Shown piece by piece: positions 37,100 through 51,332 of a DNA stretch of 64,000 nucleotides. This DNA comes from Thunnus maccoyii (Eukaryota > Chordata > Actinopteri > Scombriformes > Scombridae): NCBI RefSeq assembly GCF_910596095.1, contig NC_056543.1, positions 21,724,542 to 21,788,541 of the forward strand, read 5' to 3'. A program made the translations under genes and the position numbers. The notes below the pieces were generated by a model that was given only the letters and a program-made list of their open reading frames with translations, was not told the DNA's origin and did not search any database. Position 1 is the stretch's first letter. Each line of letters starts with the position of its first letter.

Positions 37100-37580
37100 A
37101 TCTTTGTTATTTATGCATTGTTTTATATTGTATTGTTGTAACTTTTGTTGTCAGTCCTTTTCCTCTTTTATTTCAAATTGTTTGTGTAATTATAAATTTC
37201 AGTTTTAATTTTAGTTGTTTCATGTTGTTAACATTGTAAATAGTTTGATGTGTACATATTCCCAGATGAAGATGTACTAAAATGATGTAGTTTTTACCTT
37301 TTTGTCAATGCATGTGATGTAATATTGAGTGCTGTGCTGGAAATCTACTGTGACATGTTCTCAGTTAATACTTGTCCTCCAATTGTTTTGAGACACAGAG
37401 GTCTGCTCTGCAATGTGACAAATATAGATATGTTTTTTATGTGTGTGTTTGTTTGTTTTTTTTACCAAATTCATCACGAGTCCTTGCAGACTGCATAAAA
37501 GCTCAAAACTTTTTATTCATGTTATTATGCTGTATGTATCTTCTCTCTCTGTGATAATAAAAGTACACTGATGTAAGACT
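37100..37580 (+). other. 3'-UTR-like segment on the plus strand ending at an AATAAA
   Basis: T-rich sequence with no repeats ends at AATAAA (37556-37561) followed by a GT-containing downstream region. This is what a plus-strand mRNA end looks like. No plus-strand coding exon is seen upstream within the window, so it could be a non-coding transcript or chance. Confidence 0.3.
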
Positions 37581-37591
37581 TCAAAGTTTTC

Positions 37592-37880
37592 TTTATTCAA
37601 AGAGTAAGCTACTTAAGCAGTGCAAATAAAATCTGCAGAACAAATTCAAGGTACAGTACAATATCATACAGTACAATATCAACAAGAGACAAATATAAAG
37701 TGAACCTGAGTTGCAGAGTACTGAGTGAGAAGTATGAAGTTTGTAGAAAAATAATAAGACTATGGTTCCTGCTCAGTGTTACATAAGAATTCTGTAGTTG
37801 GCAGATAGTAAAAAACATCTTGGCACTGATAAAAGTAAGTCCACTTACTCAACTCATCATGCTCAACAAGTAAAACTGGT

Positions 37881-37914
<34 letters not shown>

Positions 37915-38207
37915 CATTTATGGACTACACATGCATGATTCCACAGGTATAAGTAATGCACACGAGAGAAAACATGCACACAACCATAAATCGTCCCGAA
38001 GTAACAGAAACGACTGATTTGTGCACATTCACTTCTCAGGATTTTCCCACCACTGTTGTTTTTTTTCGGTGCAGTTATTTCAGTGAGATGAGCCAGACTT
38101 CATATGGCTGATGGCAGAACAGTTAGTCCCTCCTGCATAGCAACAGGACGGTTTGAACGAACGGACTGGCAGTGCTGTGCTGTGCAGGCCGAGGCTGGGA
38201 AACCTTG
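37592..38207 (-). other. ildr2: Probable ildr2 3' UTR
   Basis: This follows the ildr2 stop on the minus strand and ends at a minus-strand AATAAA (TTTATT at 37592-37597 on the plus strand). It contains a CA microsatellite at 37882-37911. Confidence 0.5.
37882..37911. repeat. (CA)n microsatellite
   Basis: 15 uninterrupted CA units within the likely ildr2 3' UTR. Confidence 0.9.
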
Positions 38208-41200
38208 TCACACTATGAGAGTGTCCCTGCTCAGTGCTGTGCTCTGTTAAAGAAATACACCAAGAGCCACGCGTTAGAGACTTTGCATTCATGCCCATGC
38301 TAGGTTAGTGCAGCGTGGCGCCTAAGTCATCAAAGCTTGATTATGATTCAGAGATATCATGCAGCGCAAGTCCTGTTAGTAGCAGTGACTGTTATAGTGA
38401 TTTCATAGAGAAAATGAAACATTTTTGGGATATTTAAGAAACCAGAGAGTAAGCAGATGCAACACTGTTATGGTTATAAGTATGATCAGAATATACATAT
38501 CTGAGGTAAATGCACATATGCAATTGCTTTTATTTATTCCAAATGTAATAAATGTTACAGCTACTAAGATAAAGTCATGTAAGACGTAAATTATAAGGAT
38601 TCAGTGTGAGACCATAAATCTTGATGTACAGTGTCCAATAGACATATATATGTACAAATACTGTAAAACCTTTGCAAATATAAAACAACAGGTTGCCATT
38701 ATTCTATGTTTTTTTGACTGTCAACAAATCTCATGATAATCTGCCCTTTAATACTTTATACTCAGCCACTTAAGACATAAATATGTAGTTTCTTTTTTTG
38801 GGCAGACTTTTGCCTTCATTAGATAGAATTCAGGAAAGCGCTGACAGGAAATAAGGGGAGAGATAGAGGAGGGATGTCCCAGCTGGACTCAAACCAGGAA
38901 CAGTGTAAACCTGTAATCACCAGGACACTCCATAGTTCTATTTTTTAAAAAGTCTCCTTTAACATCTGGGCACTGTGGTTTTTAACAAATGTTACACAAA
39001 CCGGAGTAAATAGTGGATTTGTTGGGGACTATTTTCAGCTGTGGATTAATACACATTTGGTGTGCTTGTGAGTGTTTACAGCAGCATGGCAGTGTGTTTG
39101 GGATTGACTCAAAAGTGCGCATGTTCATAATGAAGGAACATGTCACTCATGGCTCACTGATGTGTTTTTAATAGTTCTGGGACAACAATGTAGATCTATG
39201 CCACAGAGGAATAAGCTTATCAGGCTTTGGATACACCAAGCAGGTAGCTCTGGGTCTGAAAAGTGGGTCTGGGTCTTTCTAATGGCCAGAGAGGGGCGAC
39301 TCCACTGGCTTCAAAAAGAAGTCAGATTGTATGGAAGTCTATGAGAAAATGACTGAGTGTATTAATGGGATTTGTTGACAATAAGAGAAAATATAGAATA
39401 TCACCTGCTGAAGAGAAAGAAGGTCCTTTTCCCCGCTACAAGTAACTCACCAGGTTTCGGCTCCTATCTCTCTCCTCCCTGCCCCCCTGTAGCGTATGGG
39501 ACATCCCCTGGTGAGGGCGGGTGTAAGAGAAAGGCCTTGTGGTTGGTTCAGTGGTCCTATATCGCTCTGTTCTAGGAGGTTCTACAGTGCGGTACCGGTC
39601 TGTGTTTGGGTCAGCCCTGCGGTACCGCTCCGCTTCCAGCTCAGAGTACGGAGGCAAAGGATCCTCTTCTTCTGGACGGTTGCTTGGCGACCGGCTGTAG
39701 TAACTATCGCTGCCCTTGCCTCTGGAGCTGCCTTTGGAGGGAGTGTCACTGTCCTCGTCCACCCTCCCAGCACCTCCCCGTCCCCTCGCCTTACTCTGCA
39801 GTACACTATTGAGGAAGGTATCATCATAGCCTCTGCTTTGGGGCAAGCGAGGGGGACGATCACTGTCCCATGTGTCCCTTCTCTTCTGTGGTAAAGGTGA
39901 GGGGCTGCGACGGCCCCAGCCATCATCTTCATCTCTATAGAAACGCCTTGGCGGGCTGTAATCTCGGTCATAGGATCGGTCTGGAGGCTCAGCCCGACGG
40001 CTACGGGAACCATAAGACTGAGCAAACTCCTCCAGCTCGTCCAGGGAGCCGGTCCGCCCTCTCCTGCTCAGGGTCTTTCTCTGTAGGTGCTCTGAGCGAG
40101 GGTTCCACCTACAGCAGGGAGAGCACACAGTGACAGTTTACATGTTTCTGATATGTTCCTGCAAAGCTTATGCTGGAAATAATGTGAAATTCAGACCGCC
40201 CCCCTTAGTTACTATTGCTACACCTGTCAAGCTTTCTTTCGGCACACGTGCAATTTATACTGATTTAGCATCAACATTTTCTCTAATTTCTGAAACAATG
40301 GCTCCTTGATTTCACACAGAGACAAAAGCATTTCTAGCCAGCGACCGTCAATTTAGCTTAAAAGCACAAGTGTGATACAGAAAAATGTAAGATCAGACTG
40401 TTATTTCTTTTTAACATAACCCTCTTCACCTGCTTAGGTTACATACTTTTGTTTGTACTTTCAAACACAATTTTTTACTTTTATGTTACAAGAGAAAATG
40501 CTTTTAGGATGAGAATGAACCATTGTGTATGGAAAATATCTCGGTTAGCTATCTCAGATAACGCTGGCTGGCATACTGGATAAAATTCCCCAAATCCAAT
40601 AAAGGGCAGAGCTACTAATTTGGTTTCCACATAGAGGGGACAGAGGATGTCCTATCATGAACTGAGCTTTTATTAAAGGTTTCTTACTTTTCTCTTATGT
40701 TTTTGGTAACGGAAAGGCTAAGAAAGACCCTCCAAAACTCTGCAGAGTAACACTCTTACTACAGCCCCATGCACACAGTTTCAACATGTGGAGAAATCAA
40801 AAGCTTGACAGGCCTGCTAAGCTGTGATTGGACAATTATTTTTTGGGGGTAGTTCATCAAACAGTGTTTGTTAATTGACAGAAACTTAATCAGCAACTAT
40901 TTTAACGATCAATTAATAGCTTTTGAATATAAATAGCTTTGTTGATTGAAAAAATGTAATTTTTCAATCAACAATGTCAAATATTTTCTGATTATAGTGT
41001 ATCAAATGTGAAATGAAAAAGATTTTTCTGGCATATATGAAGGTAAACTGAATGTGGCTTTGATAAATTATAATGGGCATTTTCTGACATTTAACAGAAG
41101 AAAAAAAAACAATGTAATGATTTCCTGAGAAAATAATCAGAAGATTAATTATACAAATTACCTTCTGTCTAGTTCATCATCTGAGTGGTTGCCTCTGTCC

Positions 41201-44200
41201 CGTCTGTACCTGCGGCTCTGGGTAGGTGGAGCCACTCTGAGCACCGATTGGTCATCAAGGTCTGGGATGGACGGCAGTGCCTTCATCTGGACGGTCTGAT
41301 ATGTGTGTCTGAAATTATTCCCTCCTACTGTATTCCCTCCATCATGAAGGGAACTCAGCTCTGATAGGCTACTGGCTGTTGGGACAGACACATCACTGTA
41401 GAGACCATAGACTGAATATACAAATTTCACTTTACTTCTTTGTTTGATTTGTTTTAATTTCAGCATTTAAAATCTAAATCTTTCATAAATTACACAGCTA
41501 TAACTGTGAAATGATGCAACTGAACATTTAACAGAAAGATGTGGTCGGCTAAAAGTACTAGGTGCTTGGGATGAGAGCATAGGACACACTGTACATCACC
41601 TAATCTCTGGTTTGTGGTGATGAGGGCTGTATAACCAGGAGTACTTATTATAGCTGACAGAAAATTATATCCTAAGCAAAAAAGCACTTCCCACTACTGT
41701 CACAACATAATTTAAAGAATAAGACTGGTGTGATATTCTATATATTTCTTATTGTCGACAAAGACCAAAACCAACAATGTATTGATCCGACTAACAACAC
41801 CACTACACTAATAAAAAACACACCAACACGTTGTCTCCCTTCATTTATAAGAACATAGGCACTGTATTTTAACTTAACCCCATATACACCATCCTCCTGC
41901 CATAAATATTCACAACGGCACAAAATGTGTATTAATCCGCCACTGAAAATAGTCCCCAACAAACACACTATTTACTCCTGTTTGAGTAATGTTTGATTAA
42001 AACTACAGTGCCCACCTGTTTAAGGAAATTACTCAGCCTTTTTAAAAAAAATAACTATACATTTGTGACACATTTTCAGTCACATCTTCAGTAGAAACCA
42101 ATGGACTCAGGTCTGAGAGCCACAGACAAGGCAGTAAAGTACTGAGCGTTATGCTTTAAATGTATACAAGACAAAGTACTTTTGTATATCAGAACACCTC
42201 AAACATAGTTCAACAGTTTTAAATTAGTTTGCAGACTAATTATGAAAACTGCAGGTAACTGCAACACCATTGAACTTTCACCGGTGAAACAAACCTGAAC
42301 ACGAGTTAAACTGACAACAAACAAATTTTTTTCTTTTGCAAGTGGCCATGGCATCCTCATGATAATACACTCTGAGATGTCCTAATACAGAATATAATGG
42401 ACTTTACATAATAACTTTCCTTTTGAAACAGAGAGATGTCTTTTTCTCATCTCAGTGAGGACAGTTAGATGTTATGAAATTAATGTAAGGATTAGATGGA
42501 AACTAGCGCTACTTCATGTACACAAACCATGCACATAAAACAGGAACACTTAGACCAGACACAATCACATACGCACTGTTACACTCTCACACACAGATTG
42601 CAGAAACTGGCCTAATCTGTGCAGGCTTACGTTTCAGTGCAGCCATCTTGGCAGAGGGAAACTGAGCCAACTCCTTCTCTATGTAGTACAGAACTTTCAT
42701 TGAGTCCTGGTCTTGACTGGGTTTCAGTCGATAACCACTGCGCACTGTGGATATGGACACACACACACACATGCACTCACAGGGACATCATCATGCAAAG
42801 ATTGCACACACATATACGCTTGAGTGTGTAATGCACATTCATACAAATCAAACAAACATATTAACACCAGATGAAAAGAACAAACATGCATATAGCAAAC
42901 ATGCACGAGTAACAGACATTTATGTAATTTCTGAAGGTGAGAGATGACAGATGAAATGAGAGTTAGTCGAGTCAGTGTTTTTGAAAGGAAATAAGGCTGT
43001 TACAGAGCTTTCTGACATCTCTGCAACTTACAAACTGTGATGTTTTCACTCACCTCTAGCCAGGTTATTTTCCAATGAAGGGATAGTGGCAATCTTTGGT
43101 TCCACATGCGATGAAGGGGCAAGAGGAACCACAGCGGGGACCCCGGGAATGTAGTAGGGATACACAGGCATCTGAGCGGGCTGGGTACTCTTTGCCATCT
43201 TCCCTGCCTCATATACTGCACAGGAGAACAACAAAACTCTAAACCTTCCATGCAGAGGGATTGCTGTTGAGTTGATACTGAGAAGGTATGTTAAAGGAAA
43301 TCGTGTAGTTGTTCGTGTTACTCACAGTGTCGTGGACAGCAGCAGGTATCAGGACAGCAGCAGCAGCGGACGTAGCAGCAGCAGGAATGAGGGCAACACT
43401 GGCACCAGCAGATCCCCAGCAGCAACATGAACAAGATACTACCCAGGACTACAGAACCCACAAACGCCCATTCTGCAATACAGACAGTTAAAGACTTATA
43501 GTAAAAGATAAAGTGCTCTGTCCCAGCTGCCCTCACAAGAGGAATAAAATCAGTTTAACAGAACAATATCAACAAATGTGCTCTTAAAAATAAGACAAAA
43601 GCAGAAACACTCTCTGCATGTCATGAAAAAAGATTACAATGTACAATTTGAGTCTTGATTTTATAGCTTTGGCTACTATTCATATTGGTGATAGTAGTTA
43701 AGTTAATTATAGAGATCTGGGAATATTGAAAAAATTGCTAAAAAAAGGTTTTACACAAACAGCCAGATTAGCCAAACTTGATTTGGAAGAGAAAATAAAG
43801 GTGAATAGTAAATTTGTTACCCAAACTGTCAATAGGAAACATCCAGTTCAGCTTTGACCTAATGTACTGGCCGTAGTTGTGTGCACATGTTTTCTGTGTG
43901 ATAAGGTATTTCCAGACATTTCCGGTGCGCTCACTTTCGGTTTTAACTTCAAATGAAGTGGTTTAGCTAATCTGACTAAACTACTAGCTTGTTTACAACC
44001 TTTAAATGGCCAGAGAAGACAAAAAAAGACCCAAGGTGTAATAAACCGCAATGTTCCTTTAAAATCATGCTGATGTTTCTGTCCTCTTCCAGTGGTGCAT
44101 CCAAAGAACACAAAGCACTATAATAGGAAACTTCAGGCAAACTCGAGGGAACTGACTCTTATCCCACATCACATCTCTAAAGCATCTACACCCTAACAAC

Positions 44201-47200
44201 ACACTTCCTCAGGGTGTGCCCAAAAGCAAAACCCACTCAAACCCCCTCGCTGAGTCAACATATATCCCCTGTGGAATTTAAATCATAAGCAGAGGTGAAG
44301 GATAAAAACTGAGAGTCTGTGATTTTTGCTTTATGAGGCCTCATTAACCAACTGGCTGTGTGTTTTATTCATATCAAGTTACATACTCCTCTGACTGGGT
44401 TGGCAGCTTGTTTTGTTTTGGGTTTTTTTCTCTCCTTCTGATGTTTATTTCAGTGTAAATTTGTTAGTCAAAGAGAGTTTTGATTGGTCAGTGAGAATAA
44501 AACATTAGGAGGCATTAGAGAAGCCAGAAGATGCCAGGAAATTAGTTAAAAGTGCAGGTGAGGTGCCGTACCTGGCATAAACTCCACATCAAACTCAGGT
44601 AGGATATCGTCCGGCTGACCTGTCTTGCCTGCAGAGAGACGGAGAGCATAGGTGAAGGCCGGCAGAGGAAGCAGGAAGCAAGAGAAAAAAGATCAGGCAA
44701 ATTAGAAAATCTGGTAGCAGAGTGGCTGATTGATGGTCATGCACTAATTAAGGAATCTCAAAGAGACAAACTTTTTACACCATCAACATTGGCAAACATA
44801 CAGTAATGAAACATTAATGTTTAATTAATGTATATTAAATATATCTGTCTGCATAAATTTAACAATTATGCATCATACATGCTGTCATATGTTAAGATGA
44901 ATGAACACATTTTTTAGCCACGCTAGTGGCTTGGAATGGTAATGTTGGTTCATCATTGGTCCACCACTTTGGTCTGGACTGAAATATCTCAACAACTATT
45001 CAATGGACTGCTGTAAAATTTAGTACAGATGGAGCGTAGAAGATTCGCCCTCATGATCTTGGTGTTCCTTTGGCTTTAAGTCTAGCGCCACCATCAGGTT
45101 GACATTTTTTTTTTCTGAAATGTCTCAACAACTATCTGATAGATAGTCTTGAAATTTGCTACAGAGACTCATGTTCCCCCCAGGATGAATTACAATAACT
45201 AAAAGTTAGCATGCTAACAGGCTAACAAGAAGATGGTGAACATAAACTGAAGTTTATATGTGCTAAACATCAGCATGTTAGCATTGTCAGCTTTGAGCAT
45301 GTTTGCATACTTAGCAGACCATTTGATTCAAAGCTCTGTTCTGCCAGTGCAGCCTCATGTTGCCTCATGGCTGTAGACTTGTCTAGTTATCACATGAATC
45401 ACTGACATGTTTTAGTGTTCAGAGGTCATGCTACTAAAATATGATGCCATAGAGTTTCCTAGGGAGCGCTTTCAGAAATACTAACCTATGACCATAAACA
45501 TAAGTCATGTACGCCAGAGTTCAGAGTTCAAAACCCAAACTCATCTGACTTTGAATCTATTTTTATCAGGAGGTTAGCCGTGCTATGTTTCTGTGATGCA
45601 CACTACACATGTGCCTCTCTGATGGTGTTAAACCTGCACACAAATCAATTAATGCAGATGCCAATCCACACATGCTACATGCAAACAGACACACAAATAT
45701 ATAGAGACGTGGCAAGAGAGGCAGTGTGAGAATACAAAGAGGGGGTTTTGGAAACTGGGGCACATCACAATTAAGGACAACAATTTACCATGGGAGCTCG
45801 TCAAAAAAAAAAGGCCCCACAAATTGTATCATTGTGAAACAATGCCTCTTTTGTGCTTCATATACAAGATTAACAGGTCAAAACAGGTCAAATTTTATAC
45901 AGTTGGCAAACTGTAAAATACGGAAAAGAGAAAGTAATGGCCTTGATTCAGACAGCAACAGGTGAACTGGAGCTGAGACACAACCGCAGTAGTTCATGTT
46001 TTTACTGGATTAATTGTGAAGTGGCAAATGACTATGATTACTGCAAAGACCTGCCTCTGTCTGACTACAGCAATAGACTACTGCCAGTCATGGCTCCAGG
46101 GTGTGCTGAGTAGACTGTTACTATGGAGCGGGGAAAAAACAGTGTACCATTCCTTCCTGATCAAAAAAGTAATCTTGCTCCACTGACCTGGCACAGTCAT
46201 CTACATACCATGAAGCTCTGTAACGCAGAGTAACCTGAGAAAGCTCAGGAGCTATGCAGCTCTGAGAGGGAGGGAGGCAGTGAACGATGCAGGGAGAACA
46301 TGGCAGAGCAAAAACTAAGGAATGGAGGGAGTACAGGAGAAGATTTTGCAGGGCAAAAGGGAAAGCAAAGGGAGTGAACATTGGAGGAAAAATGTATCCA
46401 AAATGAAAAATGATACCAGAAATTCAGGAGATGGTGAAAGAAGAAACATCACAACTTGTTGCTTAAAGGAATACTTTGACATTTTGGGATACACTTACGC
46501 ACTTTCTTGCTGAGTGTTAGGTGAGAAGATTGTAGACACTCTCCTCTCCTGAAAGTGGTATCAATCTTCTCACCTAACAAGTGTATCCCAAAATATCAAA
46601 GTATTTCTTTACAATTGAAGTTAGTGTATCTCAGAGCCACGTCAGGGCCAGATACACACTTTCTAATTCTACCTTTGTAGTTGCAATGTAGCAAAGTTAA
46701 AAAAAAAAAAGTCCTATGCCAAAAACTCAGTCTATCTTGTTATTCACACAAGTTAATGCCCCTGCTCTTCTCTCCTGTAAGCTGATTATAATAAGATTAG
46801 TGCTCAGTTCAGGAGGGATGTATGTAATGAGCAGACTTTAATGTTTATGCACATCAGGTCAAACTTACAGCAGAAAAAAACATTTTTGGTAACGATCATT
46901 TTATGTTCAAGTCAGAGTTAAGCCTTGTTTCTGCCCTTTTCTGTGTCTCTCTCTTGTCTCATGTCTACAGCAACCCTTAACATGCTCCTCTGAAAAAGCA
47001 TGTTGCCATGGTAACAGCTTAAGGAGTGGCTTACGTTTTTGGCAACAATAGTCTCCACAATTTCTCCCAAACGAATGGACAATTACTTCAAGACATACAT
47101 ACGAATCTTTGACCTTTAACACTTTAATATTAGCTGTTCAGCGCAGGTTTTGGCAGCCGTGTATAATCATGAACAACAAACACTCCCCAGGGAACAAATA

Positions 47201-50200
47201 TAACATGATCACACACAAACATACAATATGATCCTGTACAGTCTCATGAGCCACACAACCCTGACAAAGTGTCTAACTGACTTAAGATGTACCAGACGGC
47301 CACGTCAGCTCTCTTTAGTGTACGGTTGGCTAAACAATAGAGTCTGTCATGGAGGATCAGGACCATGTAAAGAGGAAAACACCATTTGGTCGTCTCCATG
47401 GAAGCTGTTTCATGGACACTTTGGAACGCAAAAGCAACAAAAAGGGTATTTCTGAAAACCTTTACAAACAGCATATTGAAAGAAACGGCACTGAGCTTTA
47501 ACATACAAATAAACATAGAGGAAACTGTAAACAGCTGATCATGATCAGGCTCAAAGTTTCTTTGTTTGAGTCTTTATGTCACTACTTTGACTGAAATGAA
47601 GTGTGGCCATACCGAGCACCAGTAACTCCAGCTGGGCCTCATTCTTCCCCTCCAGATCGTCAGCGACGACGACTTTACAGAAGTACACTCCACTGTCTCC
47701 CCACTGCAGCTGCCCGATCCGCAGGTCCGCTTCTGCATGGAGACAAGAAACCAGATTAATAGGACTGTAGCAGGTGAGAGCGCTAATGATCAGGTTCATA
47801 AAGCAGCAGTCAGTTTATGAGAGAATCACTTTGAGAATTTGAACTATACTCGCTACAAGATGAAATAATAATTACAAACACCATCTGGTAAATTGTGGTC
47901 TGATGCTTTGATGTTTATGTTGATACAATTTTAACAGGGCTTTACAAAAGTAACTACATTAATGTGTATTCATGTATGCATGCATCTGTAATTTAACATT
48001 TTGCTCCGTGTAACGCCTAATCGGGGCTGTGAGTAAGAAGTGTTTTCGTTATTGTTTAACCCGCAGATTATCTTTTAGGTTGATTGATGATTTTTTTGGT
48101 TTATAAATTGTCATCACTGTTGTACCAGAGCACAAGCTGATGTCTTCAAATTGCTTGTATTGTCCGAACCGACAGTTCAAAACACCAAGGTGTTCAATTC
48201 ACAATGATGTATAAAAGAGAAAATCAGAAAATCTTCCCATCTAAGAGGCTTTAAAAAATGACTTAAATCATTTCTCACTTGTCACTTAGATATAGAAGCT
48301 TTAGTAAAACAGACAAAACTAAATACACAATGTTTACATGTGAATAACAAGAAATCCTAATCTTAATTAACATAGAGATTACCAACATGTATTCCTTTAT
48401 CATGTTAGTGGATCACTCTTGTTACTGTATTTAATGACGGCAGGAGCCCATTGTTGACACTTTTGGATAGAAGACGGGTGTTTTGTCTCGATAAGGCTTG
48501 AGGTTTAAAAGGAGAACATAGATAAATAGGAGTGAGAGAAAGGAGGTCGTGATCACGTGTGCTTACACTATTGTGAGACAAAGACAAAAGAGGTTTATTT
48601 AGAGAACAGGAAATATAAAGCACAGTCAACTCTGATTCCTGTTTGGAGATGAATCTAAGTGTACAGTAGTCAAACAGCTGTGGTAACTATTTCCCCTCAA
48701 TTCATCACTTTTTCAAAGAGGATAAAAATCATCACATTACTGTTTATGATGGCAATGTCTCTGCCTTTGTAGTGCTCAGCCAGCGTCATGGAAGCTCCCT
48801 GTGCCGAGGCCACAACATGAACTGTACGGCTGCTGTCGGAGCACTCCAGGTGGGACGTGGCGCCCAGGTCGGAGGCCTGGACGCCCAGACTCTCCGGTAG
48901 GGTGAAGGACTCTCGGGTGCGGTCTCGACAGTAGGACTTGTACCACCACTGCACCACTGGGGTCTGGGTGGAGGCCGTCTGGTACTGACACGGGAGGACC
49001 ACAGACTGGAAGAGCATCGCAAACCGTTGCTTCTCCCGCACTGAGACGTGCACACCATCACACACACAGACTGACACACACATAAAGAAATAGAGACAGA
49101 ACATGTGAATAAGGGATGTGTTTGACTTTTTTGTATTTCCATGACACATGATTTGACTATTCAAAGTCATGTGAATGTTACTGTGAGATAAAAATGTGTG
49201 CAGCCAACTTCAAACAGCGATAGTATCATGTTCATTTTACACCCCAAAGACGAGTGTTTCTCCCAAGAGGATGACCATCAGATGGCAAAATATACTATAT
49301 GTAGGGCTGCAGTTAATGATTATTTCTACTAACCATAAATATGTTGATTAATCTTTTGATCTTTCATTAATTGTAAAATGTGGAAAATTATTTTCCAGAG
49401 CCCAAGGTGATGTCTTCGAATTGCATTTTTTGTGCAAAAAATGAAAACCAAAAGATGTTCAATATACAACAATATAGAACAGTGAAAAACAGCTGGAACC
49501 AGCAGATATTTGGCATATTTACTTGATAAATAATGTAAACAATTCATTGATAATCAAAATAGCAATTAATTGTCTGTTCTCAGTTCATTAGGTCCCCCTA
49601 GCTAAAACTAATGCAGGTTATAATGTTCAGCTTTTGTTGAAACTGTAGTGCTGTTGAATTGTTATGTGTTTAGAGCTGCAACAATTAGCAGATTAATCAA
49701 TTAGTCAATAAACAGAAAATTAAGTGGCAACTATTTTTATAAGTGAATAACCATTTTAGTCTTTTTTTTAAATCAAAAATGCCAAATATTTGCTGGTTTC
49801 AGTTTAACAAATGTGATGATTTAATGCTCTCTTTGTCGTAAATGACAGTAAACAGATTATCTTTGGGTTTAGTAATATTTCTGACATTTTAGAGACATAA
49901 CGATTAATCAAGAAAAAAATTGGCAGAATAATCAATAATGAAAATAATTGTTAGTTACAGCCCTAAATGTGTTATATTAAAACAAAGTCTACCCTAATTG
50001 ATGTAAATGTGGTGGCTACAATGTTGCACGACTGTTGTATTAGACTGCAATAGTTTGATCTTGGTGAACCTAATAAACTGGCAACTGAGTGAAGACAAAA
50101 ACAGTTTAAAGACAGGAAAAGGAGGCTGATGACAACTTTACTCCTGAAGAAACAGCTGCTTCTCTTCTTTGTGTGTGGATGATTCATGAGTGCGGGGGAC

Positions 50201-51276
50201 TACACCTGGGAGATATTTAGTGTAATATCAAAACAGGAGGGAAGAGGGGAACAGAGATTAGATGTGTGTATGTGTGTGTGTGTGTACGGCTCCTCTCTTG
50301 CTTGGTACCGGGGTCAGGGGGGTTAAATTCCAGTGTGTGTGGGGGGTTGGGGAGGCCTGTGAGGAGGCAGGGGGTTGTCATCACAGAGGGGAGGGGATGG
50401 AGCAGTCGGACGCTCGTGGGTGCTTTCTGCTGTACAGCTTGTCATATTAGGTTAGGGTGGGGCGGGCAGGAACTTGCTCCAAACATTTCCCAGAAGACAG
50501 GAAGTCAAAACAAAAGCAAATCCACCAGCCTGCCTCTCCTTCAGACCAATAAGAGGAGCATACACCCTGCATTTATCTTAAATTGATGTGTTTTCTTCTG
50601 ATATTAGCCTCCATACTGCATCACTGAGGTTCAAACTAGTGTATTAAGGATTGATGAAGTAAAACCTAGATGAAGTTTGTCTCCTGCAGTCATATGAGTA
50701 TCATCAGGTGTTCAGCTGTTGTGAAACTACACATTGCACTGCACGTTTCTGAGAATGATGGTGGTGATTAAGCCAAATTTGTTTTTACAGGACAGGAGCA
50801 CAGGAGGAGGGGTGACCAAGCTCCTAAATTCCTCCCACGAAAGAACTCTGGTCTTCCCTTTGTTTCTTTTTTTCATGGACCAGTCCATTGTTAGGGCTGC
50901 AAATCCCCCCCTCGCCTCTGTCCCACTTGAGGAGCTGAGGGAGGGAGGGGGGGGTTTCACACACTCCCAACCAATGGGCGTATCAGGCCTGGTCCAGCTG
51001 GGTGTGAACTGACCAATTAACTGCTAGAGATTTAAACCAAACCGTTGCTCCATGAATGCAATCACTTTGAGGTGAGAGGAGGTTCGGATAAACGAATACA
51101 GAAACCTCTGGATGCATCATTTCAAAGTGATGGTTAATTATTGTTTACATGCCGTTTACATCAGGTGTGACTCACTGTAGGCTAATGAACAGGTTAGAGA
51201 GACAGCAGATTGACTCTCCCACCACCTGCATGCAGACTACAGGCCTCCCTTCAGCATTAGATTACATTTTAACTAA

Positions 51277-51332
<56 letters not shown>

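Noticed and set aside
39496..39894. 132-codon plus-strand frame, and several others over 39.5-40.1 kb
   Set aside because: Antisense shadow of the large cytoplasmic exon of ildr2.
50262..50586. Plus-strand frames starting in a TG microsatellite
   Set aside because: The MCVCVCVC-type starts are translations of the TG repeat; the rest has no family resemblance.
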